DNA of 13,910 nt from an uncultured Oscillospiraceae bacterium (GTDB lineage: Bacteria > Bacillota_A > Clostridia > Oscillospirales > Oscillospiraceae): NCBI GenBank assembly GCA_944387745.1, contig CALXGD010000022.1, positions 1 to 13,910 on the forward strand, read 5' to 3'. Numbering within the stretch: the stretch's first letter is position 1; each line of letters starts with the position of its first letter. The notes beneath the pieces were generated by a model. That model saw nothing but the letters and a program-made list of their open reading frames with translations, had not been told where the DNA came from and made no database searches. Shown here piece by piece: positions 1-6,569 of this stretch. Both the position numbers and the translations under genes were made by a program.

Positions 1-21
1 TGGCCAACTTTGGAGGAAAAG

Positions 22-60
22 AGGAGCAGGGCGGCCCTGAAGAATTTCAGGGCCGCCCTG
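22..60 (-). terminator. Rho-independent terminator of the cstA-like gene
   Basis: A perfect 14-bp inverted repeat (cagggcggccctga at 27-40 and its exact complement at 47-60) can extend by one A-T pair to leave a GAAT loop. It lies 37 bp beyond the permease stop codon. Read on the minus strand the stem is followed by CTCCTCTTTTCC, a modest T-rich tail. On the plus strand there is no T tract, so it is assigned to the permease transcript. Confidence 0.75.
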
Positions 61-97
61 CTTGATGGATGTATGGGGATTACTTTGCGGAAAAGAA

Positions 98-1606
98 TCA
101 GTGCTGCAGAGCCTTGCGCGCGGCACGCTTCTTACCATAGGTCACAATGGCCACAACATAAGCGATGGTCAGAACAGCGCCGATGGGGTAGGCAACACTC
201 CAGGGGAGGGTGAAACCGATGGTGGCATTGGAAATAAAGCTGGAGCAGATGAAGGTGTAGAAGGCGCCGGGAATTAAGGGCATCCACACATACTTGGACT
301 TGCCGCTCTCAAACAGCCACACAGAGATGCACACGAAGGCAAACAGGGACAGAGTCTGGTTGGACCAGGCGAAGTACCGCCACAGCATCTGGAAGCCGTT
401 GGAGTCGATCTTAGCCCACACAATGATGGCGGCCACCAGAGCGAACACAGGAGCAGCTAAGCCCAGGCGTTTGGCGTTAGTGGACTGGTCCAGGTGCAGG
501 GATTCAGACAAGGTCAGACGCAGAGCGCGCAGAGCGGTGTCGCCGGAGGTAATGGGCAGGACGATTACACCGAGCAGAGCAATCACGCCGCCCACATTGC
601 CCAGGATGGTGCGGCAAACCACACCAATGGTATCGGTAGCCAGGTTGGTGTCGGCAGCCTGAAGGCCCAGATTGTACACACCCATGGCGCCGGCGGCCCA
701 CACCATTGCGATGAAGCCCTCCAGAACCATCATGTTGTAGAAGGTCATGCGGCCCTGCTTCTCACTCTTGACGGTACGGCTGATGATAGCAGTCTGGGTG
801 GAGTGGAAGCCAGACAGGATGCCGCAGGCCACAGTGACGAAAAACACAGGGATAAAGTGGCCGGCATCAAAATAGTTCTGATAGCTGAAGGCCTCCTGAA
901 CGCCGTCCTTCATAACAAAAGCGGCGGGAGCCACCCACTCGTCCCAGATGTTCAGCAGGGGGAAGTCCAGAGCAAAGATGCCCACGAACACGCCCACAGC
1001 GGAGAACAGAAGGATCGCACCAAAGATGGGGTAAATGCGGCCGATGATGGCGTCAATGGGGAACACAGTGGCGATGAGATAGTAGGCAAAAATCACACCG
1101 TAGATGATCCAAGTGGTGGGGTCGTCGGCGGCGCCGGAGAACTGGAACACCTGCTTGGCGGCGATGTCGCCGGGGGTGTACACAAACACAGCGCCCACCA
1201 ACAGCAGCAGTACACACACAAAGATATTGTACACAGTGAAAATACCCCTGTTGGTGTATTTCCGGATCATCTCGGACATCTGAGTACCGCCGTCACGCAG
1301 GCAGATCATACCACAGAAATAGTCGTGCATTGCACCGCCGATGATGTTACCGATCGGAATGGTGATGAATGCAATAGGGCCAAACAGGATGCCCTGAATA
1401 GGACCCAGGATAGGGCCGGTGCCTGCAATGTTCAGCAGGTTGATCAGGCTGTTCTTCCAGCAGCGCATGGGCACATAGTCCACGCCGTCCTGCTTTGCGT
1501 AGGCCGGGGTTGCGCGGTCGTCAGGACCGAACACCTTTTCGCAGAACTTGCCGTAAAGGGCAGCGCCGCCGAAGAGGATAACCAGGCCGATGACAAAGGT
1601 TATCAT
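98..1606 (-). CDS. cstA: CstA-family carbon starvation protein / pyruvate-peptide permease
   Basis: Multi-pass inner-membrane transporter of the CstA family, whose members import pyruvate or peptides during nutrient limitation. The 502-aa product has the family signatures: AGTGPILGPI at residues 61-70, GGAMHDYF at 90-97, SGFHSTQ at 265-271, PITSGDTALRALRL at 351-364 and LWRYFAWSNQTL at 408-419. Hydrophobic segments cover nearly the whole length. It belongs to the short (about 500 aa) Gram-positive form rather than the roughly 700-aa E. coli CstA/BtsT form. The start at 1606 is chosen because AAAGGAG sits 9 nt upstream; the frame stays open for 38 more codons upstream but without a ribosome binding site. 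It is monocistronic here, with its own promoter (1776-1803), a leader of about 160 nt and a terminator (22-60). The family call is firm; the substrate cannot be read from sequence. Confidence 0.93.
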   Translation of the reverse strand: MITFVIGLVILFGGAALYGKFCEKVFGPDDRATPAYAKQDGVDYVPMRCWKNSLINLLNIAGTGPILGPIQGILFGPIAFITIPIGNIIGGAMHDYFCGMICLRDGGTQMSEMIRKYTNRGIFTVYNIFVCVLLLLVGAVFVYTPGDIAAKQVFQFSGAADDPTTWIIYGVIFAYYLIATVFPIDAIIGRIYPIFGAILLFSAVGVFVGIFALDFPLLNIWDEWVAPAAFVMKDGVQEAFSYQNYFDAGHFIPVFFVTVACGILSGFHSTQTAIISRTVKSEKQGRMTFYNMMVLEGFIAMVWAAGAMGVYNLGLQAADTNLATDTIGVVCRTILGNVGGVIALLGVIVLPITSGDTALRALRLTLSESLHLDQSTNAKRLGLAAPVFALVAAIIVWAKIDSNGFQMLWRYFAWSNQTLSLFAFVCISVWLFESGKSKYVWMPLIPGAFYTFICSSFISNATIGFTLPWSVAYPIGAVLTIAYVVAIVTYGKKRAARKALQH

Positions 1607-1775
1607 ACACACACTCTCCTTTATTCTGTTTGAAGTGTCCTGGCGCTCTGTTTTTATTGCCGATATGCGATAAAAGAAAAGCGGCAGGACGCTTCTATGC
1701 CCACACGCCGATGGGCACAATTCTGCTTCAGAACAGCGGATATGCGTGACTTACCCGCCGCCCAAAAGCGGTTTT

Positions 1776-1803
1776 AGTATAGCACAGAATTAACAAATGT
1801 AAA
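1776..1803 (-). promoter_or_regulatory. Sigma-A promoter of the cstA-like gene
   Basis: On the minus strand TTTACA (1798-1803) and TATACT (1776-1781) are separated by 16 bp, both close to consensus. Transcription would begin near 1769, giving a leader of about 160 nt before the ATG at 1606. The leader can form small hairpins: TGCCCA/TGGGCA at 1698-1703/1712-1717, TTCTG/CAGAA at 1721-1725/1729-1733, and a long-range GTCCTG/CAGGAC pairing at 1637-1642/1685-1690. No known riboswitch was recognised in it. Confidence 0.65.
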
Positions 1804-1855
1804 GAGGTATTTCTACTGAAAATTGCAAGAAGAACAGAGAGATAAGTCACTTTTT

Positions 1856-1864
1856 TGCTATAAT
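1856..1864 (+). promoter_or_regulatory. Extended -10 promoter for the LtaS-like gene
   Basis: TGCTATAAT is a perfect extended -10 element (TGnTATAAT). No good -35 lies 16-18 bp upstream, which is tolerated for extended -10 promoters. Transcription would begin near 1871 and give a leader of about 200 nt. It diverges from the cstA promoter 53 bp away. Confidence 0.5.
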
Positions 1865-2009
1865 TTTAAGAAAAGAGACCTTTATTCCAGCACAGCAAGG
1901 AGAGATTCCGCCAGAGCTGAGACACGGACAGACGGCAGGACCGCCGGCTCAGCCGCCGCTGAGAACCGGGCCTCGCTGGAGATTGACAGAGGGGAGCGTA
2001 TCGGGTAAA

Positions 2010-2054
2010 ATGGGCCTTATCAGATGGGCGCATTGGCGCCGGAGAGACATCTGA
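2010..2054 (+). other. Leader mini-ORF with an embedded hairpin
   Basis: A 14-codon ORF begins at ATG 2010 and ends with TGA at 2052-2054, 19 nt before the LtaS-like start. It encodes two Trp and four Arg codons. Its Shine-Dalgarno candidate AGGGGAG (1990-1996) is 13 nt away, which is long. Its second half folds as a nested hairpin: TCAGATG (2020-2026) pairs with CATCTGA (2048-2054) around an inner GGCGC/GCGCC stem with loop ATTG. Whether it is translated or regulatory is unknown. Confidence 0.2.
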
Positions 2055-2073
2055 GGTAAGGAAGTCCGCTTTT

Positions 2074-4122
2074 ATGGGCCTGTTTTTATATATGAAAAAT
2101 CTGTATCAAAGGGGCAAAAACCTCTATGCAGAGGCCGTGAGCCAGTGGAGGACCTGGAAAAAGCTAGCGGCACCCTCCGCGTTTTTTCTGTTGGTAATTT
2201 ATTATGAGGAGATCTTCCTGAAGCTCTACTGCTTTTATGAGGTCACATGGGCTGGGGCCTTTTTTACCCTGGTCTTTTCCATTCCCATTGCGCTGCTGCT
2301 GGGCCTTCTATGCGGAGGAGTGGGCGGACGGATCGGGCACAGGCTGCTGGTCCTCTGCACCGCGCTGCTTTCTGTGTGGATGGGTTCCCAGGCTATCTAC
2401 TACCGCCTATTCAAGACCTTCTTGACGCTGTTTTCTCTGACTAAAATGGCGATGGTAGCGGGGTCTTTTGGAGATATGGCGGTGGGAGAGATTATGATGA
2501 ATTGGACCCCGATCCTCATGCTCTCAATCCCGGTGATGCTGGCATGTCTCCTGCGGGAGAACCTCTTTGCAGAACAGACAATGCGTCCCCGGATGCGGCT
2601 GCGCTGGGCGGTTTTGGCGCTTTCTGTCCAACTGCTGGGGATGCTCATGGTGCTGTGCTGTAGCTGGGGCGTGCTGTCCCTGCGGTATATCTATTTTCAG
2701 GCGGCGGTCCCAGTGCTAGAGGTAGAAAACTTTGGCATGATGACCCAGACGCAGCTGGAGATCCGACGGGTGATTTTCGGTATCGACCCAGACGATCAGG
2801 TGTTTCCCAAGCTGGAGGCGCGGTCCTTCCGCCATGCCCTGAAGGATCAGGAGGCCATGGGGGAGGAGGAGCTACAGGCCCATGTTCTGGATATCGACTT
2901 CGAGGCGTTGGAGATGCGGGACGCAGAGGACCCGGAGCTGGTAGACATGCACAGATACTTCTCTAAAGTGGAGCCCACTTTGGAAAATCAATGGACCGGT
3001 CGTTTTGCAGGGAAGAACCTGATCTGGATTGTGGCAGAGGCCTTCTCGGATCAGATTCTGGACCCGGAGCGGACCCCTGCCCTCTGGAAGCTGTCCCACG
3101 AGGGGATCATATGCGACAATTTCTATACACCTCTGTGGGGTGTTTCCACCTCTGACGGGGAGTATGCCACGACTACTGGCCTAATTCCCAAGTCCGGCGT
3201 GTGGAGTTACTCTGAGTCCTCCGACAACGATATGCCGTTTGCCTTTGGAAATCAGTTTAAAAAACTGGGCTATCGGACTCTGGCGTTTCATAACTACCTC
3301 TACAACTACTATGACCGGGATCAATCCCACCCCAATATGGGCTATGAGTACTATGGGATTGGGAACGGCCTGGAGTTGGAGGAGGTGATGCCTCCCTCCG
3401 ATCTGGAGATGATGGAGGAGGTAGTCCCCTGGTTCGTACAGGAAGAGCATTTCGCAGTGTACATGCTTACCGTCAGCGGCCATCTAAACTACACCTTGGA
3501 GGAGAACGCCCAGTCCGTCAAGCACTATGGAGAAGTGGCCGACCTGCCCTACAGTGAGGCGGTGAAGTGCTATCTGGCCAGCCAGATGGAGCTGGAGCTG
3601 GCCATGGAGAGCCTTTTGGAGCAGCTGGAGGCAGCAGAAAAGCTGGAGGACACAGTGATCGTCCTCTCCGCCGACCACTATCCCTATGGTTTGACAGACG
3701 AGGAGTACAGCGAACTCTTCAGCCATCCGGTGGATCCGGTGTTTGAGATCTATGAAAACAGTTTAATTTTGTGGAGTGCAGATCTGGAGGAGCCCGTCCA
3801 TGTGGACAAATATTGCTCCAGTCTGGATATCATGCCGACGCTGGCAAACCTCTTTGGCCTGGAATATGATTCCAGGTTGCTGGCGGGCAGGGATATTTTG
3901 TCGGACGATCCAGGGCTAGTGATTTTCTCCAACTACAGTTTTCTGACGGAGAAGGGGGCCTATGACTCCACCACAGATATCTTTACCATGTGGGATGGCA
4001 GTGAGCCGGACCTGGACTATGTGCAGGACTGCGTGGCTGAGGTTCAGAATCGGGTGGCCTACTCTGCCGCTATTTTGGACAGGGACTATTACCGCGTAGT
4101 GCTGGGAGATGGTGGAGGCTGA
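2074..4122 (+). CDS. LtaS-like sulfatase-fold membrane protein (phosphoglycerol transferase family)
   Basis: Predicted membrane-anchored enzyme of the LtaS/alkaline phosphatase superfamily, which transfers phosphoglycerol or phosphoethanolamine onto envelope polymers outside the cell. The 682-aa protein has hydrophobic segments between residues 35 and 205 (about five TM helices). A linker of roughly 100 residues (215-312) rich in acidic residues follows, then an extracellular sulfatase domain (about 313-610). Metal and catalytic positions match LtaS: Glu322 (IVAEAFSD), the presumed nucleophile Thr359 in VSTSDGEY, His470 in VSGHLNY, and Asp534-His535 in LSADHYPYG. ATG 2074 is preceded by AAGGAAG (2058-2064); the in-frame ATG at 2092 lacks a ribosome binding site. 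It is transcribed alone, with no glycolipid synthase neighbour. A true lipoteichoic acid synthase role is possible but not shown; other polymer or lipid modification is equally compatible. Confidence 0.88.
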   Translation: MGLFLYMKNLYQRGKNLYAEAVSQWRTWKKLAAPSAFFLLVIYYEEIFLKLYCFYEVTWAGAFFTLVFSIPIALLLGLLCGGVGGRIGHRLLVLCTALLSVWMGSQAIYYRLFKTFLTLFSLTKMAMVAGSFGDMAVGEIMMNWTPILMLSIPVMLACLLRENLFAEQTMRPRMRLRWAVLALSVQLLGMLMVLCCSWGVLSLRYIYFQAAVPVLEVENFGMMTQTQLEIRRVIFGIDPDDQVFPKLEARSFRHALKDQEAMGEEELQAHVLDIDFEALEMRDAEDPELVDMHRYFSKVEPTLENQWTGRFAGKNLIWIVAEAFSDQILDPERTPALWKLSHEGIICDNFYTPLWGVSTSDGEYATTTGLIPKSGVWSYSESSDNDMPFAFGNQFKKLGYRTLAFHNYLYNYYDRDQSHPNMGYEYYGIGNGLELEEVMPPSDLEMMEEVVPWFVQEEHFAVYMLTVSGHLNYTLEENAQSVKHYGEVADLPYSEAVKCYLASQMELELAMESLLEQLEAAEKLEDTVIVLSADHYPYGLTDEEYSELFSHPVDPVFEIYENSLILWSADLEEPVHVDKYCSSLDIMPTLANLFGLEYDSRLLAGRDILSDDPGLVIFSNYSFLTEKGAYDSTTDIFTMWDGSEPDLDYVQDCVAEVQNRVAYSAAILDRDYYRVVLGDGGG

Positions 4123-4176
4123 CGGCGAATTTCCCAGCGGTGTGCCGGCACTCCTATCAAGTATTTTGAGATAGAA

Positions 4177-4230
4177 AAGGAACCCCTTTTCTCGCAGAAC
4201 GCTGTTGCGTTTGGGGAGGAGGGGTTCCTT
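4177..4230. terminator. Long terminator-like stem downstream of the LtaS-like gene
   Basis: AAGGAACCCCT (4177-4187) pairs perfectly with AGGGGTTCCTT (4220-4230), and the stem can continue inward through about six more pairs, including G-T wobbles, to 4193/4214. It starts 55 bp after the plus-strand stop codon. The trailing T tract is better on the minus strand (CCTTTTCTATCTC) than on the plus strand (TTCCTTCCATTG). It may therefore end a minus-strand RNA made from the structured region at 4253-4437, the LtaS-like transcript, or both. Confidence 0.6.
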
Positions 4231-4252
4231 CCATTGATGATATATCGTGAAA

Positions 4253-4437
4253 CGGCCGCAGCCGAGAATATTTGGTCTGCCGCCCGGAGCAGACCGTTGC
4301 CCGGTCCGGGCGGCAGTGAGGTGTTTTGCAACACCAAGAAATCAGGGCGGCCGGCCCCGGCTGGGGCTGGTAGCCTGGGGCCTCAGATGTACGGGATCTG
4401 AGGCCGGAGTGCGGCGCCTTTGGAGGGAGGCGCCACT
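4253..4437. ncRNA. Candidate structured RNA: six consecutive hairpins, unknown class
   Basis: Six stems follow one another: CGGC/GCCG (4253-4264); ctgccgcccgga/tccgggcggcag (4277-4288/4305-4316, 12 bp perfect); GGTGTT/AACACC (4320-4335); CCGGCCCC/GGGGCTGG (4351-4370, one wobble); GGCCTCAGAT/ATCTGAGGCC (4379-4405, 10 bp perfect); GGCGCCT/AGGCGCC (4413-4434) flanked by AGT/ACT. Strand is unresolved. For plus: an extended -10-like TGATATATC at 4238-4246 just before, and a strong Shine-Dalgarno with a short ORF just after. For minus: the third loop reads GCAA (GNRA) and the first reads C(TGCG)G (UNCG-like), the better terminator tail at 4177-4230 is downstream, and TGGTATCCT (4477-4485) could be an extended -10. 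It matches no RNA class I can recognise; tmRNA, RNase P and SRP hallmarks are absent. Confidence 0.35.
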
Positions 4438-4453
4438 GTCAAAGGGGGAAAAC

Positions 4454-4528
4454 ATGTGGATCCTCGATCCATCATTAGGATACCATATTGCGGGAGAAAT
4501 TTATCAAGAAATTGGGACAAAAGCGTGA
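4454..4528 (+). CDS. Short ORF (24 aa) with a strong ribosome binding site, function unknown
   Basis: ATG 4454 is preceded by AAAGGGGG (4441-4448) at 5 nt, among the best ribosome binding sites in the window, and is read for 24 codons to TGA at 4526-4528. The peptide starts MWILDPSLGYHIAGE and ends EIGTKA; it has no signal peptide, membrane segment or recognised motif. The frame stays open upstream to 4247 through the hairpin array, but that part looks non-coding. It could be a leader or small peptide controlled by the upstream structure, the 5' stub of a deleted gene, or chance. It faces the convergent MATE gene, whose stop is 43 bp further on. Confidence 0.25.
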   Translation: MWILDPSLGYHIAGEIYQEIGTKA

Positions 4529-4547
4529 ATAAATTGTGAATCTTTGG

Positions 4548-4570
4548 GCAGAGCGCTCAAAACGCTCTGC
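4548..4570 (-). terminator. Hairpin just after the MATE stop codon, probable terminator
   Basis: GCAGAGCG (4548-4555) and CGCTCTGC (4563-4570) form an 8-bp perfect stem with a 7-nt loop, directly after the MATE stop codon at 4572-4574. The minus-strand tail (CCAAAGATTCACAATTTATT) has only scattered Ts, so termination may be inefficient. On the plus strand no T run follows. Confidence 0.45.
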
Positions 4571-4571
4571 G

Positions 4572-5915
4572 TCACGGGGCGGCTGTGCGCCAGCCATTTT
4601 TCCAGAATCGCACCAATAGGAGACCGGCTAAGAGACCTGCCAGCAGGGAGCTGCCCGCAAAATTCAGCCAGATACCGGTGAGCCCCAGGGGTGAGAGGGC
4701 GGCCAGCAGAACAACTGGAAAGAGCAATGCAGTGGAGAGGGAGATGAGCGAGGCGGCGCCCGCCTGCTCCAGAGCAGTCATAAAGCTCTGAACAGCAAAG
4801 GAGAACCACCGGGTCACATAAGTGAAGGCAAAGAGATGGATGGCAAACTGGGCGTTGTTTAGAAATGCTGTGTCCATATCTGACAAAAAGAGATTGGTTA
4901 CTGTGTGAGGGAACAAGAACAGCACTGCGGCGGAGAGTAGGGAGATAACAGCCACGGCGGAGAAGCAATATTTCTCAATGGCCAGGATGCGCCCGCGGCT
5001 GCCGGCACCCCAGTTATAGCTCACCGCCGGCTGAAGGGAGTCGCAGCAGCCGTACATGAGGGGCTGGATCAAGCCGTCCACATACATGAGGATGCCGTAG
5101 ATAGACACGGCGTTCTGTCCGCCGACCCGGAGCAGAACAAAATTCATAATGATAGAGGTAATACGGCCAGAGATATTGTTCAGAAAATTGGGACTTCCGC
5201 AAGAGACAATCTGCTTTACTAGGGGCCAAGAGAACCGAGGTCTGCAGAACTTCAGTTGGAATCGGTTGAAGGCAAAGGGGGCCAGGGCAATGACCACGCA
5301 GGCTACCATGCCCAGAGAAGAGGCCAGGGCGGCAGCCCAGATCCCCAGGTCCAGAACTACCAGCAGGATAAATTCCAGCACGCCGGTGAGAATTGACATG
5401 AGGATATTCAGCCACATGCTCATGCGAATCTTTCCGCAGATGCGCAGATAGTTGTCAGAGGCGAAGATGATAGTGGTAACAGGAGAGAATGCCGCATATA
5501 CCCGCAGATATTGAGAAGCCAGGTCTGCCAGCTCTCCTTCCGCGCCCATGAGCTCTATGAGAAGAGGGGCGGACAGGAAAAGAAGTGACCCAATGAGAAA
5601 TCCGGTGCCGACAATCATAAGACAGGCGCAGGTAAAAATGTTATTGGCGGCCTGCTCATCCCGCTGGCCCAGGCGGACAGAGATGGGCACGGCGGAACCC
5701 ACACCGATAAGGTCAGCCAAAGCGAAATTGATGATGACAAAGGGCATGGCCAGGTTGATAGCAGCAAAGGCTGCCTCCCCCAGTACCTGACCCACCAAAA
5801 TTCCATCAATCAGTTGGTACAGGGCGGAGGCCAGCATACCGACCGAACCGGGGAGGGCTGCCATGAAAAAAAGCCTGCCTGGCGGCGTTTTGGAAAATAA
5901 AGTATTGTGGTCCAT
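4572..5915 (-). CDS. MATE family efflux transporter
   Basis: Inner-membrane multidrug and toxic compound extrusion pump that exports cationic drugs or metabolites in exchange for Na+ or H+. The 447-aa product has the usual MATE length. Two homologous halves are visible, about residues 13-175 and 235-400, with around twelve hydrophobic helices. Conserved family stretches include LPGSVGMLASALYQLIDGILVG near the N-terminus, LRICGKIRMSMWLNI near the end of the first half, and the QPAVSYNWGAG segment in the second half. ATG 5913-5915 lies 6 nt beyond the MarR stop codon, and its GGAG ribosome binding site lies inside the end of the MarR gene, so the two are co-transcribed and probably translationally coupled. 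Expression should respond to whatever ligand releases the MarR repressor. The substrate is not predictable from sequence. Confidence 0.93.
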   Translation of the reverse strand: MDHNTLFSKTPPGRLFFMAALPGSVGMLASALYQLIDGILVGQVLGEAAFAAINLAMPFVIINFALADLIGVGSAVPISVRLGQRDEQAANNIFTCACLMIVGTGFLIGSLLFLSAPLLIELMGAEGELADLASQYLRVYAAFSPVTTIIFASDNYLRICGKIRMSMWLNILMSILTGVLEFILLVVLDLGIWAAALASSLGMVACVVIALAPFAFNRFQLKFCRPRFSWPLVKQIVSCGSPNFLNNISGRITSIIMNFVLLRVGGQNAVSIYGILMYVDGLIQPLMYGCCDSLQPAVSYNWGAGSRGRILAIEKYCFSAVAVISLLSAAVLFLFPHTVTNLFLSDMDTAFLNNAQFAIHLFAFTYVTRWFSFAVQSFMTALEQAGAASLISLSTALLFPVVLLAALSPLGLTGIWLNFAGSSLLAGLLAGLLLVRFWKNGWRTAAP

Positions 5916-5921
5916 GAGAGA

Positions 5922-6380
5922 TTACTCCGATTCCTTACTTTGAAAAATTTCCTGATAAAATTCCTGGGTCAATGCTTGGGTCAGCGCCTCTACTGCATCC
6001 ACAAACTGGGGAGAGAAGCGCTCCAGTGTCCGCGCCAAGGCCCGCTCCTCCGCTCGGTAGACGGGCTGAAGCACCCGCTGGGCATATTCCCGCCCTGCCG
6101 TGGTGAGGGCAATCTCCTTCTCCCGGGAGTGTGCGCTGGGGATCAGAACTAGATATCCCAGGTCCAGGTACTCCTTCACGATTGTATTGATGGTAGTTTT
6201 GGGAATGAGCAATTCCTCTGAGAGCTGCTTTTGGGAGTGGGAGCGTCCATCATCCAAAGCATACAGCAGGGCAAAGGCGTTCTCCTTCACCCCCAGACGG
6301 CGGGCCGCAAGGTAGTACAGTCCATCCATTTGATTGGTGCACACATAGAATCGGTCTAACAGGCCCCGGTCCTTCTCCAT
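5922..6380 (-). CDS. MarR-family transcriptional repressor of the MATE operon
   Basis: Dimeric winged-helix DNA-binding protein of the MarR family, 152 aa, the normal size. The helix-turn-helix covers about residues 48-71 (QKQLSEELLIPKTTINTIVK), followed by a wing around residues 77-95 (SREKEIALTTAG). The flanking N- and C-terminal helices would form the dimer interface. It is the first gene of a two-gene operon with the MATE pump, the standard arrangement for a ligand-responsive repressor of an efflux pump. ATG 6378-6380 follows AGAGGGG at 7 nt. Its promoter carries two near-identical palindromes that very likely are its own operators, so it should repress itself and the pump. The inducer is unknown. 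Confidence 0.92.
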   Translation of the reverse strand: MEKDRGLLDRFYVCTNQMDGLYYLAARRLGVKENAFALLYALDDGRSHSQKQLSEELLIPKTTINTIVKEYLDLGYLVLIPSAHSREKEIALTTAGREYAQRVLQPVYRAEERALARTLERFSPQFVDAVEALTQALTQEFYQEIFQSKESE

Positions 6381-6399
6381 GAAAATGCCCCTCTCTTCT

Positions 6400-6415
6400 A
6401 GTACGAATTCGTACT
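6400..6415. promoter_or_regulatory. Operator 1 of the MarR-MATE promoter
   Basis: AGTACGAATTCGTACT is a perfect 16-bp palindrome immediately downstream of the -10 box and overlapping the expected transcription start. It is nearly identical to operator 2, 22 bp away centre to centre, which places both on the same face of the helix. Confidence 0.85.
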
Positions 6416-6416
6416 T

Positions 6417-6445
6417 ATTATATTACGAATTCGTACTAAAGTCAA
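6417..6445 (-). promoter_or_regulatory. Sigma-A promoter of the MarR-MATE operon
   Basis: On the minus strand TTGACT (6440-6445), a 17-bp spacer and TATAAT (6417-6422) form a near-consensus promoter. Operator 2 fills the spacer and operator 1 covers the start site, so a bound MarR dimer would exclude RNA polymerase. The leader before the MarR start is only about 30 nt. Confidence 0.88.
6422..6437. promoter_or_regulatory. Operator 2 of the MarR-MATE promoter
   Basis: ATTACGAATTCGTACT differs from operator 1 at one base and keeps the 12-bp palindromic core TACGAATTCGTA. It lies in the spacer between the -35 and -10 boxes. Confidence 0.83.
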
Positions 6446-6569
6446 GGGGATTTGGTATGAAAAGAGGGGAAGGCAGGGAATGACTATGTATCTTTTATGG
6501 AGTGATTGTCTACACGAATTTGCAGATTAGTAATGCAGTGAACCTCCTCAATAAAAACAGACAATAGAG

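Noticed and set aside
494..1633. 379-codon ORF on the plus strand
   Set aside because: It is antisense to the cstA-like gene; its His/Gln/Gly/Asp-rich composition is what the complement of a membrane-protein gene gives, and no ribosome binding site or family match is seen.
1607..1720. N-terminal extension of the permease to 540 aa
   Set aside because: No ribosome binding site at the upstream start, a non-membrane-like Arg/Ser-rich peptide, and a clear AAAGGAG before ATG 1606 where family similarity begins.
1823..2008. 61-codon ORF upstream of the LtaS-like gene
   Set aside because: No ribosome binding site, its start precedes the likely promoter, and the composition is low-complexity Arg/Ala/Glu.
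1871..2073. T-box leader before the LtaS-like gene
   Set aside because: GAGAACCGG is present, but the conserved T-box antiterminator sequence (GGGTGGTACCGCG-like) is missing.
4089..4337. 82-codon minus-strand ORF
   Set aside because: It overlaps the terminator stem and hairpin array and the end of the LtaS-like gene; no family match.
4411..4450. Cobalamin riboswitch suggested by GCCACTGT
   Set aside because: Only that short string fits; the B12-box and the other conserved blocks of the class are absent.
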